This document shows positions 8,433 to 15,414 of a DNA stretch of 16,199 bases, in pieces. Every line of letters starts with the position of its first letter. The stretch's first letter is position 1. The DNA lies in the NCBI GenBank assembly GCA_003221435.1, contig QHRS01000083.1, forward strand, positions 1 to 16,199, in the 5' to 3' direction. Made by a program: the position numbers and the translations under genes. The DNA comes from Candidatus Rokuibacteriota bacterium (GTDB lineage Bacteria > Methylomirabilota > Methylomirabilia > Rokubacteriales > CSP1-6). The notes under the pieces are model-generated. The model worked only from the letters and a program-made list of their open reading frames with translations. It had not been told where the DNA came from and did no database searches.

Positions 8433-9938
8433 ATGGCGAGTGTCAAGCGGTACGGCCCGGGTGACGACAAGGGTCGGATCACCCTCTCGGACTACCACCA
8501 ATCGAAAGACGCGTTGAGCGGTCTGCCCCAGACGACCGCCGAGCGCATCCCCGTCACGAGCACGCCGAACATCTTTTCGTACAAATCGTACGTCTTTGCG
8601 AAGAACCCGGCGCTCATCCAACGCTTCGTCAAGGCGACCAAGGCCGACGTCGGCGGCGTCGGCGGGCACGTCGTCGCGGCGGACGAGGTGAAGTCCGGCA
8701 TCACCAAGTTCGTGCTCGAGAACAACTCGTTTCAGGGCGAGCCGATCTTCACGTCGCTGATCGTCACCCACACTGGGGACGACGTGGCGGTGACGGGCAT
8801 CATGTCCGAGAAGATCGACATGGCGGTGGTCGACGAGCTGATGTGGGACGCGCTCCAGTTCGGGGCCGAGAAAGCCACCGAGCTCGGCCTGTACGGGCCG
8901 GGCCAGGATCTGGTGGCCGACGCCTTTACCGGCAATCTCCGGGGCGCCGGCCCGGCGACCGTGACGCTCCCGCTGCCGGTGCGGCAGGACAATCCCTCCC
9001 AGACCACGCTGGTCTCCTTCGCCGACAAGACCGAGCCGATGGCGTTCAACTACTATGCGACCGGGGCCTACCTGCTGCCGCGGTTCAACACCGGGCTCAT
9101 TATCGCCGCGTCCAAGATGAAGCGCGGCTACATCATGGACATCGTGGACCTCGATACCAAGGCCCAGGCCATCGAGGCCGGCGCGCACCCGCGCGACCAG
9201 AAGGCCCTCGAGGGCAAAATGGAAGAGCTGGCCAAAGGGCTGCAGGAGAAGGTCATCTCGCTGCGCTCCCCCGAGGACCTCTTCGACATCGAGGGCCTGT
9301 GTCGGTCGTCGCGCTTCGTCGTCGCGCGCATCTGGAGCCGCAACGAGAAGGGCGAGAAGGATAGCCTCGGGTACGTCTGCTCCGCCGAGCGCCTGCACAA
9401 CATCAAGACGAAGAAGGGCTTCACCTATGGCGGCAAGGACGATCCGGTCGTGCTGGCCTTCGCCCAGGGCGACTGGCCCGCGCCCGGCGAGCTGACCTCG
9501 CCGTGGGCCGCGTGCCCGATGGTGGCAGGCGATTGCCGCGGCAGCCACAACCTCCACATCCTGCCGATGCCGATCAACTCGCAAACCTCATACTGGTCGG
9601 GCCCGATCATCTCGGCGATCACCCTGTCCTGCAACATCCACACGGGGCGCATCGGCGCGATCTCGGATCAGTTCGCCCTCGGCACGCCGTGGGACCAGGT
9701 GCGGGCGAGGGCCTCCGAGCTGGCGGTGCAGTTCAGGACCGCGCACGGGGTCAAGCAGCCAGCGACGCTCCACGAGGACGAACTGGAGTACCAGGAGGGC
9801 TGGAGGGAGCGCCGCGCCCGGCTCGAGAAAGAGTTCCGGACGCAGCCGCCGCTCACATTCGGCGGCACGACGAACGGCCACAAGCCCGCCGCGCGACCCG
9901 CGCTGAAGAAGGCGCGACGCGCGGACGAGGTCCGGTAG
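8433..9938 (+). CDS. fbp: Fructose-1,6-bisphosphate aldolase/phosphatase (archaeal/deep-bacterial type)
   Basis: 501-residue member of the bifunctional family (FBPase_3/class V type) that condenses DHAP and glyceraldehyde-3-phosphate to FBP and then dephosphorylates it to fructose-6-phosphate, a one-way gluconeogenic step. Recognisable marks are ADVGGVGGH at 71-79 (metal ligands D72, H79), THTGDD at 112-117, LYGPGQDL at 153-160, AFTGNLRGAGP at 164-174 and FADKTEP at 196-202. TYGGKDDP at 331-338 contains the expected Schiff-base Lys335 and catalytic Tyr332, with D336/D337. Family members of archaea are about 360-400 residues. This one is longer because of a ~60-residue N-terminal extension, a charged helical insertion at about 240-275, and a Lys/Arg/Ala-rich tail after 470. 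It has its own promoter and a strong ribosome-binding site, and is divergent from a SorC regulator. Family assignment is confident; bifunctionality is inferred from the conserved Lys and Tyr. Confidence 0.93.
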   Translation: MASVKRYGPGDDKGRITLSDYHQSKDALSGLPQTTAERIPVTSTPNIFSYKSYVFAKNPALIQRFVKATKADVGGVGGHVVAADEVKSGITKFVLENNSFQGEPIFTSLIVTHTGDDVAVTGIMSEKIDMAVVDELMWDALQFGAEKATELGLYGPGQDLVADAFTGNLRGAGPATVTLPLPVRQDNPSQTTLVSFADKTEPMAFNYYATGAYLLPRFNTGLIIAASKMKRGYIMDIVDLDTKAQAIEAGAHPRDQKALEGKMEELAKGLQEKVISLRSPEDLFDIEGLCRSSRFVVARIWSRNEKGEKDSLGYVCSAERLHNIKTKKGFTYGGKDDPVVLAFAQGDWPAPGELTSPWAACPMVAGDCRGSHNLHILPMPINSQTSYWSGPIISAITLSCNIHTGRIGAISDQFALGTPWDQVRARASELAVQFRTAHGVKQPATLHEDELEYQEGWRERRARLEKEFRTQPPLTFGGTTNGHKPAARPALKKARRADEVR

Positions 9939-9941
9939 CGC

Positions 9942-9982
9942 GCTCGCCCGAGCCTCCCGGCCCGGAGGATGCGGGGGCGAGC
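9942..9982 (+). terminator. GC-rich two-tier hairpin after the FBP aldolase/phosphatase gene
   Basis: A perfect 8-bp outer stem (GCTCGCCC at 9942-9949 with GGGCGAGC at 9975-9982) encloses a 5-bp inner hairpin (CCTCC at 9953-9957 with GGAGG at 9964-9968). It starts 4 bases after the stop codon. No T-run follows, so it may be a non-canonical terminator or a 3'-end stabiliser. Shorter self-complementary runs follow up to about 10041. Confidence 0.5.
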
Positions 9983-10052
9983 ACGGCGCGCCCGCGACGG
10001 CACCGTCCAGTAGCGGCTGCTGCGCCGCAGGCCGGGTCCCGGGGAGGTTTTG

Positions 10053-10061
10053 TGCTATGCT
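10053..10061 (+). promoter_or_regulatory. Extended -10 promoter candidate for the miaB operon
   Basis: TGCTATGCT reads as an extended -10 element (TG-N-TATGCT) in an otherwise GC-rich gap, 35 bases before the miaB ATG. No convincing -35 is seen, which extended -10 promoters can tolerate. Confidence 0.4.
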
Positions 10062-10096
10062 ACGGGAAGTAATTTGCGGAAGCCTTCTCAGCACTT

Positions 10097-11428
10097 ATGC
10101 CGAAGCTACACGTCATCACGTACGGCTGCCAGATGAACGAGTACGACTCGGAGCGTGCGGCCGGGCTGCTCACGCAGGGGAGTGAGTACGAGCTGACCGA
10201 CACGCCGGCGGACGCCGATCTGATCCTCCTGAACACGTGCGCCATTCGCGAGAAGGCCGAAGAGAAGGTCTTCTCGAAGCTCGGCCAGCTCCGCGCGCTC
10301 AAGCAGCAGAATCCCGGGCTCATGATCGGCGTGATGGGCTGCATGGCGCAGCTCCAGAAGGACGCGATCCAGAAGCGGGCGCCCATCGTGGATCTCGTCT
10401 TCGGCTCGCCTGCGATCGCGCGGGTGGGCGAGCTGGTCGAGCGCGTCCGGCGCGAGCGCCGGCCGATCCTCAGCGTGGGGGAAGCGCCGCTGGTGAAGCT
10501 CTCGACCATGCGGGCGCGCCCCGGGCTCAAGGCGTTCGTGACGGTCATGGAGGGGTGCGAGAAGCACTGCACGTTCTGCGTCGTGCCCGTGACGCGGGGA
10601 CGGGAGCGGAGCCATTCCCCGGCCTCGATCCTGGGCGAGATCCGCGAGCTCGCACGCGCGGGCGTCCGCGAGGTCACGCTGCTCGGGCAGACCGTCAACG
10701 CGTACGGGCGCGACCTGACACCGCCCACGGACCTCGCCGCGTTGCTCGAGATGGTGAACGGGATCGACGGGATCCGGCGGATCCGCTTCGTGACGTCGAA
10801 TCCATACAACCTGACGAGCCGCCTGATCCGGGCGCTGCGCGACATCCCCAAGGTCTGCGAAGCGCTGCACCTGCCGCTCCAGTCCGGCTCGAACCGCATA
10901 TTGATGCTGATGAACCGCGGCTACACCCGCGAGCGTTACCTCGAGCTGATCGCCGAGCTCCGGGAGACGGTGCCCGGGCTCGCGCTCACGACGGACCTGA
11001 TCGTCGGCTTCCCGGGCGAGACCGACGAGGACTTCGACCAGACGGTCGACATGGTCGAGCGCGTGGGGTACGAGGGCCTGTTCGCGTTCCGGTACTCGCG
11101 CCGTCCGGGCACCCCCGCTGCCGCGATGCCGGGGCAGGTCCCCGAGGACGTCAAGGCGCGGCGAAACACGCGGGTTCTCGAGGTCGCGGAGCGCGTGAGC
11201 GCGGCGAAGAGCCGTCCCCTCGAAGGACGCGAGATGGAGATCATGGTCGACGGGGCCTCGAAGCGGGATCCGCGAGAGCTGTCGGGGCGGACACGATGCA
11301 ACCGCGTGGTCAATTTCGACGGCCAGGGAAAGGTCGGCGTCGGCGATGTCGTTCACGTTTGCATCACGCAGGCGATGCCCCACAGTCTTCGCGGAGCGCT
11401 CGTCGGGGAGGGTGCGCATGTTTGTTGA
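10097..11428 (+). CDS. miaB: tRNA-2-methylthio-N6-dimethylallyladenosine synthase MiaB
   Basis: 443 residues, the normal methylthiotransferase length. It adds a methylthio group to i6A37 of tRNAs reading UNN codons, in the cytoplasm. The N-terminal MTTase domain binds one Fe-S cluster through C11, C48 and C82 (GCQMNEYDSE, NTCAIREKAE and GCMAQ are MiaB-like). The radical-SAM motif CxxxCxxC is C154, C158 and C161, followed by VPVTRGRERS. LTTDLIVGFPGET near 295-307 is also typical, and a TRAM RNA-binding domain occupies about 370-435. MiaB rather than RimO or MtaB is favoured by the NTCAIREKAE stretch. ATG 10097 has only a distant GGAAG (10078-10082). The last 11 bases overlap the bifunctional nuclease gene. 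The partner miaA is not in the window. Confidence 0.96.
   Translation: MPKLHVITYGCQMNEYDSERAAGLLTQGSEYELTDTPADADLILLNTCAIREKAEEKVFSKLGQLRALKQQNPGLMIGVMGCMAQLQKDAIQKRAPIVDLVFGSPAIARVGELVERVRRERRPILSVGEAPLVKLSTMRARPGLKAFVTVMEGCEKHCTFCVVPVTRGRERSHSPASILGEIRELARAGVREVTLLGQTVNAYGRDLTPPTDLAALLEMVNGIDGIRRIRFVTSNPYNLTSRLIRALRDIPKVCEALHLPLQSGSNRILMLMNRGYTRERYLELIAELRETVPGLALTTDLIVGFPGETDEDFDQTVDMVERVGYEGLFAFRYSRRPGTPAAAMPGQVPEDVKARRNTRVLEVAERVSAAKSRPLEGREMEIMVDGASKRDPRELSGRTRCNRVVNFDGQGKVGVGDVVHVCITQAMPHSLRGALVGEGAHVC
11407..11412 (+). promoter_or_regulatory. Ribosome-binding site fixing the bifunctional nuclease start
   Basis: GGAGGG, five bases before ATG 11418. It supports this start over the in-frame ATG at 11346, which would add 24 residues unlike the family and overlap miaB by 83 bp. 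Confidence 0.75.
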
Positions 11429-11921
11429 AATGAAAGTTCGCGGACTCGCGTTGGACCCGCTCTCCAACATGCCGATCATCATCCTGCGCGATGAGGAAGA
11501 CAAGCGGTCGCTCCCGATCTGGGTCGGCATCTTCGAGGCCAATGCGATCGCGCTCGAGCTGGAAAAGATCGCCACGCCCCGTCCGATGACGCACGATCTC
11601 TTGAAGAACATTCTCGAGTCGCTCGACGCGCACGTGGCGAAGATCGTCGTCAACGATCTCAAGGAAAACACCTTCTTCGCGGTCATCCATCTCAAGGTGG
11701 GCGAGTCCGAGATCACCGTGGACTCGCGCCCGTCCGACGCCATCGCGCTGGCGTTGCGGGTCGCCGCGCCGATCTTCGTCGAAGAGGAAGTTGTTCGGAA
11801 AGCGAAGAGCGTGGAAGTGACCAAAGAGACGGAAGGCGTCAAAACCGACGACCCCGAGCGCCTCCGCGAGTGGCTGGAGAATATCAAGCCGGAGGATTTC
11901 GGGAAGTTCAACAAGACGTAG
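11418..11921 (+). CDS. Bifunctional nuclease family protein (DUF151)
   Basis: 167 residues, the usual size for PF02577 proteins, which in plants and bacteria have been assigned combined RNase and DNase activity; their bacterial physiological role is poorly defined. The sequence opens with MFVEMKVRGLALDP and then PIIILRDEEDKRSLPIWVG, the conserved N-terminal half. DSRPSDAIALALR at about 103-115 is the family signature. The C-terminus (DDPERLREWLENIKPEDFGKF) is the short helical tail often seen in bacterial members. No signal peptide or membrane segment is present. The start overlaps the end of miaB by 11 bp, so it is translationally coupled to it. A miaB-DUF151 pairing recurs in several bacterial groups, as far as I recall. 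Function beyond the family level is not inferable. Confidence 0.92.
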   Translation: MFVEMKVRGLALDPLSNMPIIILRDEEDKRSLPIWVGIFEANAIALELEKIATPRPMTHDLLKNILESLDAHVAKIVVNDLKENTFFAVIHLKVGESEITVDSRPSDAIALALRVAAPIFVEEEVVRKAKSVEVTKETEGVKTDDPERLREWLENIKPEDFGKFNKT

Positions 11922-11931
11922 TTCATTCACC

Positions 11932-13074
11932 GTGCGGATCGGCCTCTTCACGAACAATTACCTGCCGTTCTGCGGCGGCGTGTCCGTCTCCGTCGAGACC
12001 CTGCGTCGCGGTCTCGTGGCCCGCGGGCACGCGGTGTGGATCATCGCGCCGGGCGCGCGACAGGCGAGGCCGGACCCGGCGGTGGTCCGCTATCCCTCGG
12101 TCCCCGCGGCGACCTATCCCGAGTTCTCACTGCCGCTGCCGATCGCGCCACGCGTCTCTCGGCGGGTCCGCGCGCTCGGGCTCGACGTCTTCCACGCGCA
12201 CCACCCGTTCCTGCTCGGGCCGGTGGCGCGCCGGCTCGCGCGCCGGGCCGGCCGGCCGCTCGTCTTCACGTATCACACGCGCTACGAGAAGTACGCCCAC
12301 TACGTCCCGCTCCAGCGCTGGCTCGTCGAGGCGGCGGCCATCCGGCTGAGCACCGAGTTCGCCGCGTCGGCTGACGCGGTGATCGCCCCGTCGCAGGCGG
12401 TCCGGCAGACGCTGGCCGCCCGCGGCGTCGCCACGCCGGTGGAGGTGATTCCGACGGGGGTCGACGTGAAGCGCTTTTGCCCGGGTGGCGCGCGGGCCGC
12501 CCGCCTGGCGCTCGGGCTCGCGCCAGAGGATCCGCTCTTGCTCTACGTCGGACGGCTCGACCGGGAAAAGAGCATCGAGCGGATCCTGACGGCGTTCACC
12601 CATGTCCAGAGCACCGTCCCGCATGCGCGCCTGGCGCTCGTCGGTCACGGGACGGAATCCGGACGGCTCCAGGCGATGGCACGAGCCCTGCCGGCCGCTG
12701 ACCGGATCACGTTCTTGTCCGCACGCCCCCACGACACGCTGCCCGTCTGCTACCAGGCGGCGGACGTCTTCCTGTTCGCGTCGGAGACGGAGACCCAGGG
12801 GCTGGTGCTCGCGGAGGCCGCGGCCTGCGGCGTCGCAGCGGTGTCGGTGACCGGGCCCGGGTGCGACGAGGTCGTGCGGGACGGGGAGAGCGGTGTCCTG
12901 ACGAAGCCGGAGCCCGCGGCGCTCGCCGACGCGGCCATCAGCCTGCTGGTCGACGGCCAGCGGCGTCGGCGCATGGGCGCGCGGGCGCGTGAGATCGCCG
13001 AGCGCGAGTTTGACGCGCGGCTGCAGATCGACCGCACGCTGGCACTCTACGAGCGCGCATGCCGGCCGCGCTAG
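11932..13074 (+). CDS. GT4-family glycosyltransferase (GT-B fold)
   Basis: 380 residues with a two-domain GT-B organisation. The N-terminal acceptor domain starts MRIGLFTNNYLPFCGGVSVSVETL, with the glycine-rich GGVS loop of GT4 enzymes, and has HAHHPF at 88-93. The C-terminal donor domain holds VIPTGVDVKRF at 172-182, LLYVGRLDREK at 203-213 with the phosphate-binding Arg/Lys, and the EX7E motif E287 to E295 in ETETQGLVLAEA. Overall it resembles the diacylglycerol glucosyltransferase and mannosyltransferase subgroups, but donor and acceptor cannot be told. No transmembrane helix is obvious, so it is probably a peripheral cytoplasmic enzyme. GTG 11932 begins 10 bases after the nuclease gene with no clear Shine-Dalgarno. 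The stop TAG directly abuts the ATG of the next small gene, in the same frame. Confidence 0.92.
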   Translation: MRIGLFTNNYLPFCGGVSVSVETLRRGLVARGHAVWIIAPGARQARPDPAVVRYPSVPAATYPEFSLPLPIAPRVSRRVRALGLDVFHAHHPFLLGPVARRLARRAGRPLVFTYHTRYEKYAHYVPLQRWLVEAAAIRLSTEFAASADAVIAPSQAVRQTLAARGVATPVEVIPTGVDVKRFCPGGARAARLALGLAPEDPLLLYVGRLDREKSIERILTAFTHVQSTVPHARLALVGHGTESGRLQAMARALPAADRITFLSARPHDTLPVCYQAADVFLFASETETQGLVLAEAAACGVAAVSVTGPGCDEVVRDGESGVLTKPEPAALADAAISLLVDGQRRRRMGARAREIAEREFDARLQIDRTLALYERACRPR

Positions 13075-13323
13075 ATGCCCGCGCCGCGCGGGATCCGGAT
13101 CAGATTTCAGCCGGGATGGAGCGCCACGGCCGACACGGGCCTGCTGGGCAGAGATCCGCGGGTGCGCACGCTCCGCCGGATCCTCGTCACGTACCCTGAC
13201 GTCCGCCACATCCTGCCGGACCGGATCAGCTTCGAGTCGACGGCCGACCCGCGCCTGCTCGAGACCGTCGCCAGGTTCCTGGAGCGCCAGCAGTGGCTGG
13301 TCAGATCGGTCGAGGTCGAGTAG
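13075..13323 (+). CDS. Small hypothetical protein
   Basis: 82 residues, not recognised. It begins at the ATG immediately following the TAG of the glycosyltransferase gene, in the same reading frame and with no Shine-Dalgarno of its own, so translation would depend on coupling (or rarely on readthrough). The sequence suggests a compact alpha/beta protein: a basic beta start (GIRIRFQPGW), a helix with RVRTLRRILVTYPDVRHILPD, and a final helix-strand (LLETVARFLERQQWLVRSVEVE). No signal peptide, membrane segment or metal motif is seen. The alternative frame over the same DNA (12989-13399) is Arg/Ser-rich and looks like a shadow. Reality as a gene is likely from position and composition, but not certain. 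Confidence 0.6.
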   Translation: MPAPRGIRIRFQPGWSATADTGLLGRDPRVRTLRRILVTYPDVRHILPDRISFESTADPRLLETVARFLERQQWLVRSVEVE

Positions 13324-13395
13324 CCCGCCGAGAAAACCTTCCGGGTCGGCGCACGGGGATGAGAAACTAGAATCTCTCGGTCGGAGGTGGGCGAG

Positions 13396-13440
13396 ATGAC
13401 CCATCAGCAACCGCCGCATCGACGGAGGTCGATCCGCTAG
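13396..13440 (+). CDS. Putative 14-residue leader ORF
   Basis: ATG 13396 through TAG 13438-13440 encodes MTHQQPPHRRRSIR. GGAGG at 13383-13387 sits eight bases before the ATG, a better ribosome-binding site than that of the following gene (GGAGG at 13424-13428, 12 bases away). The stop codon directly abuts the next ATG at 13441, in the same frame. This geometry suggests a translationally coupled leader peptide, perhaps with control through its CAU/CGN codons. It could instead be a chance ORF. A possible -10 (TAGAAT, 13368-13373) lies just upstream, without a -35. Confidence 0.4.
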   Translation: MTHQQPPHRRRSIR

Positions 13441-15327
13441 ATGGCCGTCCGCATCATTCTCGGCGACACGCGACCCGAAAGCCGTGGGGTGCTCCAGCCA
13501 CTGTGCGACGAGCAGGGCTGGCAGCTCCTGGCCGTCGAATCGAGCTTTCAGGTTCTGCGAATGCTTCGCGACACCTCGGAGATCGGTTTGGTTTTGATCA
13601 ACCCGGCGCTCCCTGGCTCTGGCGTCTCCGGCAGGGACGTCGCACGAACGATCAAGGCCAGCGCGCAGTACGGCGCCCTGCCGGTCATGTTTGTCCTGTA
13701 TGCGGGCGACACGGCTCCCGAGGGGCTTTCGGTGAACGGGGTCCTCGAGATCGACCGCTCGAGCCCGGGCCGCCTGCTCGAAACCATGCGCACCGTGATG
13801 GGTATCGGGGCCGGCGACGAACATCCGACGCCCGCCGACCACGCGGCGCTCGTCGCGGATGCGCCGCGTGCCCCGGCCACGGTGGGAGCCGCGGCCCTCA
13901 AGGCCGTCGAGCCGCGCCCGGCGGAGCCGGCCGTCGCCCGACGATCCGCGCGCATCATCGTCGCGGACACCGTCGAGACGAGCCGCGCGGTGCTGCAGCC
14001 GCTCTTCGAGCGGCAGGGCTGGGAGCTGATCGCTGCCGAATCGGGGTTTCAGGTGCTCCGCAGCGTCCGCGACACCGAAGTCGATTTGGTCCTGATCAAC
14101 CCGTATCTCCACGCGTCGGGGGTGTCGGGCGCCGACATCGCGCGGACGATCAAGGGGGCCCCGCAGTTCAGGAAGCTCCCCGTGCTGTTCCTCATGCACC
14201 CGGGCCAGGCGCCGCCGCAGGGCGGAATCGCCGACGGGGCCATCGAGGTGGACGCGTGGCCGGCCGAGCGAATCACGGGCGTCTTGAACACGGCGCTCGG
14301 TGGCCCCGCCGACGCGGCCGTCGAGGACACGGTGGCGGACGGCTCGCCGACAACGCCCGCGCCGACAGCCGCCGAGCCTCGCGAGTCGGCGGCGCGAAAG
14401 CCGGCAGCCGCGCCGACGGTTCGTTCAGCTCCGTCCTCGATCCCGGCCGAGCAGTTCGCCCAGTTCAGGGACGAGATGCTCGGCGAAGTTCGGCACGCCG
14501 TGGACACGGCCGTCGGAAGCTTCGTCCAGACTGTCGAGGACGCGCTTCGCCGGCTGGAGCAGCACGAGCAGACCCTCGCCGAGATGGCGGGCGAGATCGC
14601 CGAGGCACGCCGCGCCCTCGACGCCATCAGTGCGCAGCCCACCGCCGAGATCGGCCAGCGCGACGCCATCGAGGCGGCGGTTCGCGAGTACGTCCTCGCC
14701 GAAGGGCGGAGCCTCGCCGAGCAGTTGGTCACCGAGGCGGCCGGCGCCATCGTCCCGGCGGTCGCCGAGAGCGTCGTGCGGCGGCATCTCGAGCAAGCCC
14801 CGAACCCCGCGAGCGTGATCGACGAGCTGCTGCCGCAGGTCAGGGAGCGGCTCCTGGAGGACGCGCGCCATGCCGCGGACGTCGTGCGGCCCGCGGACGC
14901 CGACGTCCGTGCGGCGATGGAGGGCGCGATCCGCCAGTACGTGACGGGCGAGGGACGGAGCGCCGCCGAGCAAGTGATTGCCGCGCTGGCCGGGGAGATC
15001 GTGCCAGCGGTCGCCGAGCGCCTGGTGCGGCTCGAGATCTCGAGGCTGCCGACGCCTGCGGGGAAGGTCGACGAGATGCTCGTCCAGATCCGCGAGGAGC
15101 TCCTGCAAGAGGGGCGGCGCGCCGTCGAGACCCTCGCCCGGCAGTATGCCGAGACCGACGGCCGCGCGACCGTCGAGAGCGTCACGCGCCAGTACGCGGC
15201 GACCCAGGGAGTCGGGGTCGCCGAGGAACTGCTGCGCGCCGTGGCCCGGGAGATCGTCCCCACGGTCGCCGAGCGTCTGATTCGCGACGAGATCGCGCGC
15301 CTGCGGCGAGAGTATCGGCTGGGATAG
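13441..15327 (+). CDS. Tandem pseudo-receiver protein with C-terminal triplicated helical repeats
   Basis: 628 residues; function unknown. Residues 3-122 and 170-287 are two CheY-like receiver folds, about 60% identical to each other by hand alignment (52 of 86 positions over the first 85 or so residues). In both, the phospho-acceptor is Asn (N54, N220, in LVLINP). The usual Thr is Leu86/Met252, the usual Lys before Pro is Ser108/Trp273, and only one acidic residue (D9, D176) remains after strand 1. Phosphorylation is therefore unlikely; partner or ligand binding is more plausible. A Pro/Ala linker (about 288-335) leads to a helical, coiled-coil-like segment (337-400), then three repeats of 83-85 residues (about 409-485, 492-568, 577-628). 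Each holds REY/RQY and an (E/A)IVPxVAE core. No HTH, kinase, signal peptide or membrane segment is seen. ATG 13441 abuts the leader ORF. Confidence 0.88.
   Translation: MAVRIILGDTRPESRGVLQPLCDEQGWQLLAVESSFQVLRMLRDTSEIGLVLINPALPGSGVSGRDVARTIKASAQYGALPVMFVLYAGDTAPEGLSVNGVLEIDRSSPGRLLETMRTVMGIGAGDEHPTPADHAALVADAPRAPATVGAAALKAVEPRPAEPAVARRSARIIVADTVETSRAVLQPLFERQGWELIAAESGFQVLRSVRDTEVDLVLINPYLHASGVSGADIARTIKGAPQFRKLPVLFLMHPGQAPPQGGIADGAIEVDAWPAERITGVLNTALGGPADAAVEDTVADGSPTTPAPTAAEPRESAARKPAAAPTVRSAPSSIPAEQFAQFRDEMLGEVRHAVDTAVGSFVQTVEDALRRLEQHEQTLAEMAGEIAEARRALDAISAQPTAEIGQRDAIEAAVREYVLAEGRSLAEQLVTEAAGAIVPAVAESVVRRHLEQAPNPASVIDELLPQVRERLLEDARHAADVVRPADADVRAAMEGAIRQYVTGEGRSAAEQVIAALAGEIVPAVAERLVRLEISRLPTPAGKVDEMLVQIREELLQEGRRAVETLARQYAETDGRATVESVTRQYAATQGVGVAEELLRAVAREIVPTVAERLIRDEIARLRREYRLG
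13447..13806 (+). repeat. Receiver-like domain copy 1
   Basis: First of two intragenic copies, residues 3-122 of the pseudo-receiver protein. Shared landmarks with copy 2 are QGW(Q/E)L, ES(S/G)FQVLR, LVLINP, SGVSG and ARTIK. Copy 1 has one extra residue before the LVLINP strand. Confidence 0.85.
13948..14301 (+). repeat. Receiver-like domain copy 2
   Basis: Second copy, residues 170-287. Identity to copy 1 is also visible in the DNA (for example around the FQVLR and LVLINP codons), pointing to duplication within this gene rather than recruitment of an unrelated receiver. Confidence 0.85.
14665..15324 (+). repeat. Three tandem 83-85-codon repeats encoding EIVPxVAE units
   Basis: The Pro of the IVP core falls at residues 439, 522 and 607, and the preceding Tyr at 417, 500 and 585, giving periods of 83 and 85 residues. 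Units 1 and 2 also share the following DE(L/M)L-Q-RE-LL segment; unit 3 ends the protein after RLIRDEIARL. A 16-residue mini-duplication (RQYA at 567 and 583) sits before unit 3. Confidence 0.8.
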
Positions 15328-15414
15328 GTCGCCGCCGCGCTCCAGCACGTCCCGCCGCCCTCACCGCGTCGCGCGAGCGCGAGTCCGACCCCGCGGATGG
15401 CGTATTATAGGAGC

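Noticed and set aside
11346..11417. Longer bifunctional nuclease from ATG 11346
   Set aside because: The extra residues are basic and unlike the family, the overlap with miaB would be large, and GGAGGG supports ATG 11418.
13060..13450. Amber (TAG) recoding or pyrrolysine use at the two in-frame TAG-ATG junctions
   Set aside because: TAG ends several conserved proteins here at the expected C-terminus (guaA, the nuclease), so it acts as a normal stop.
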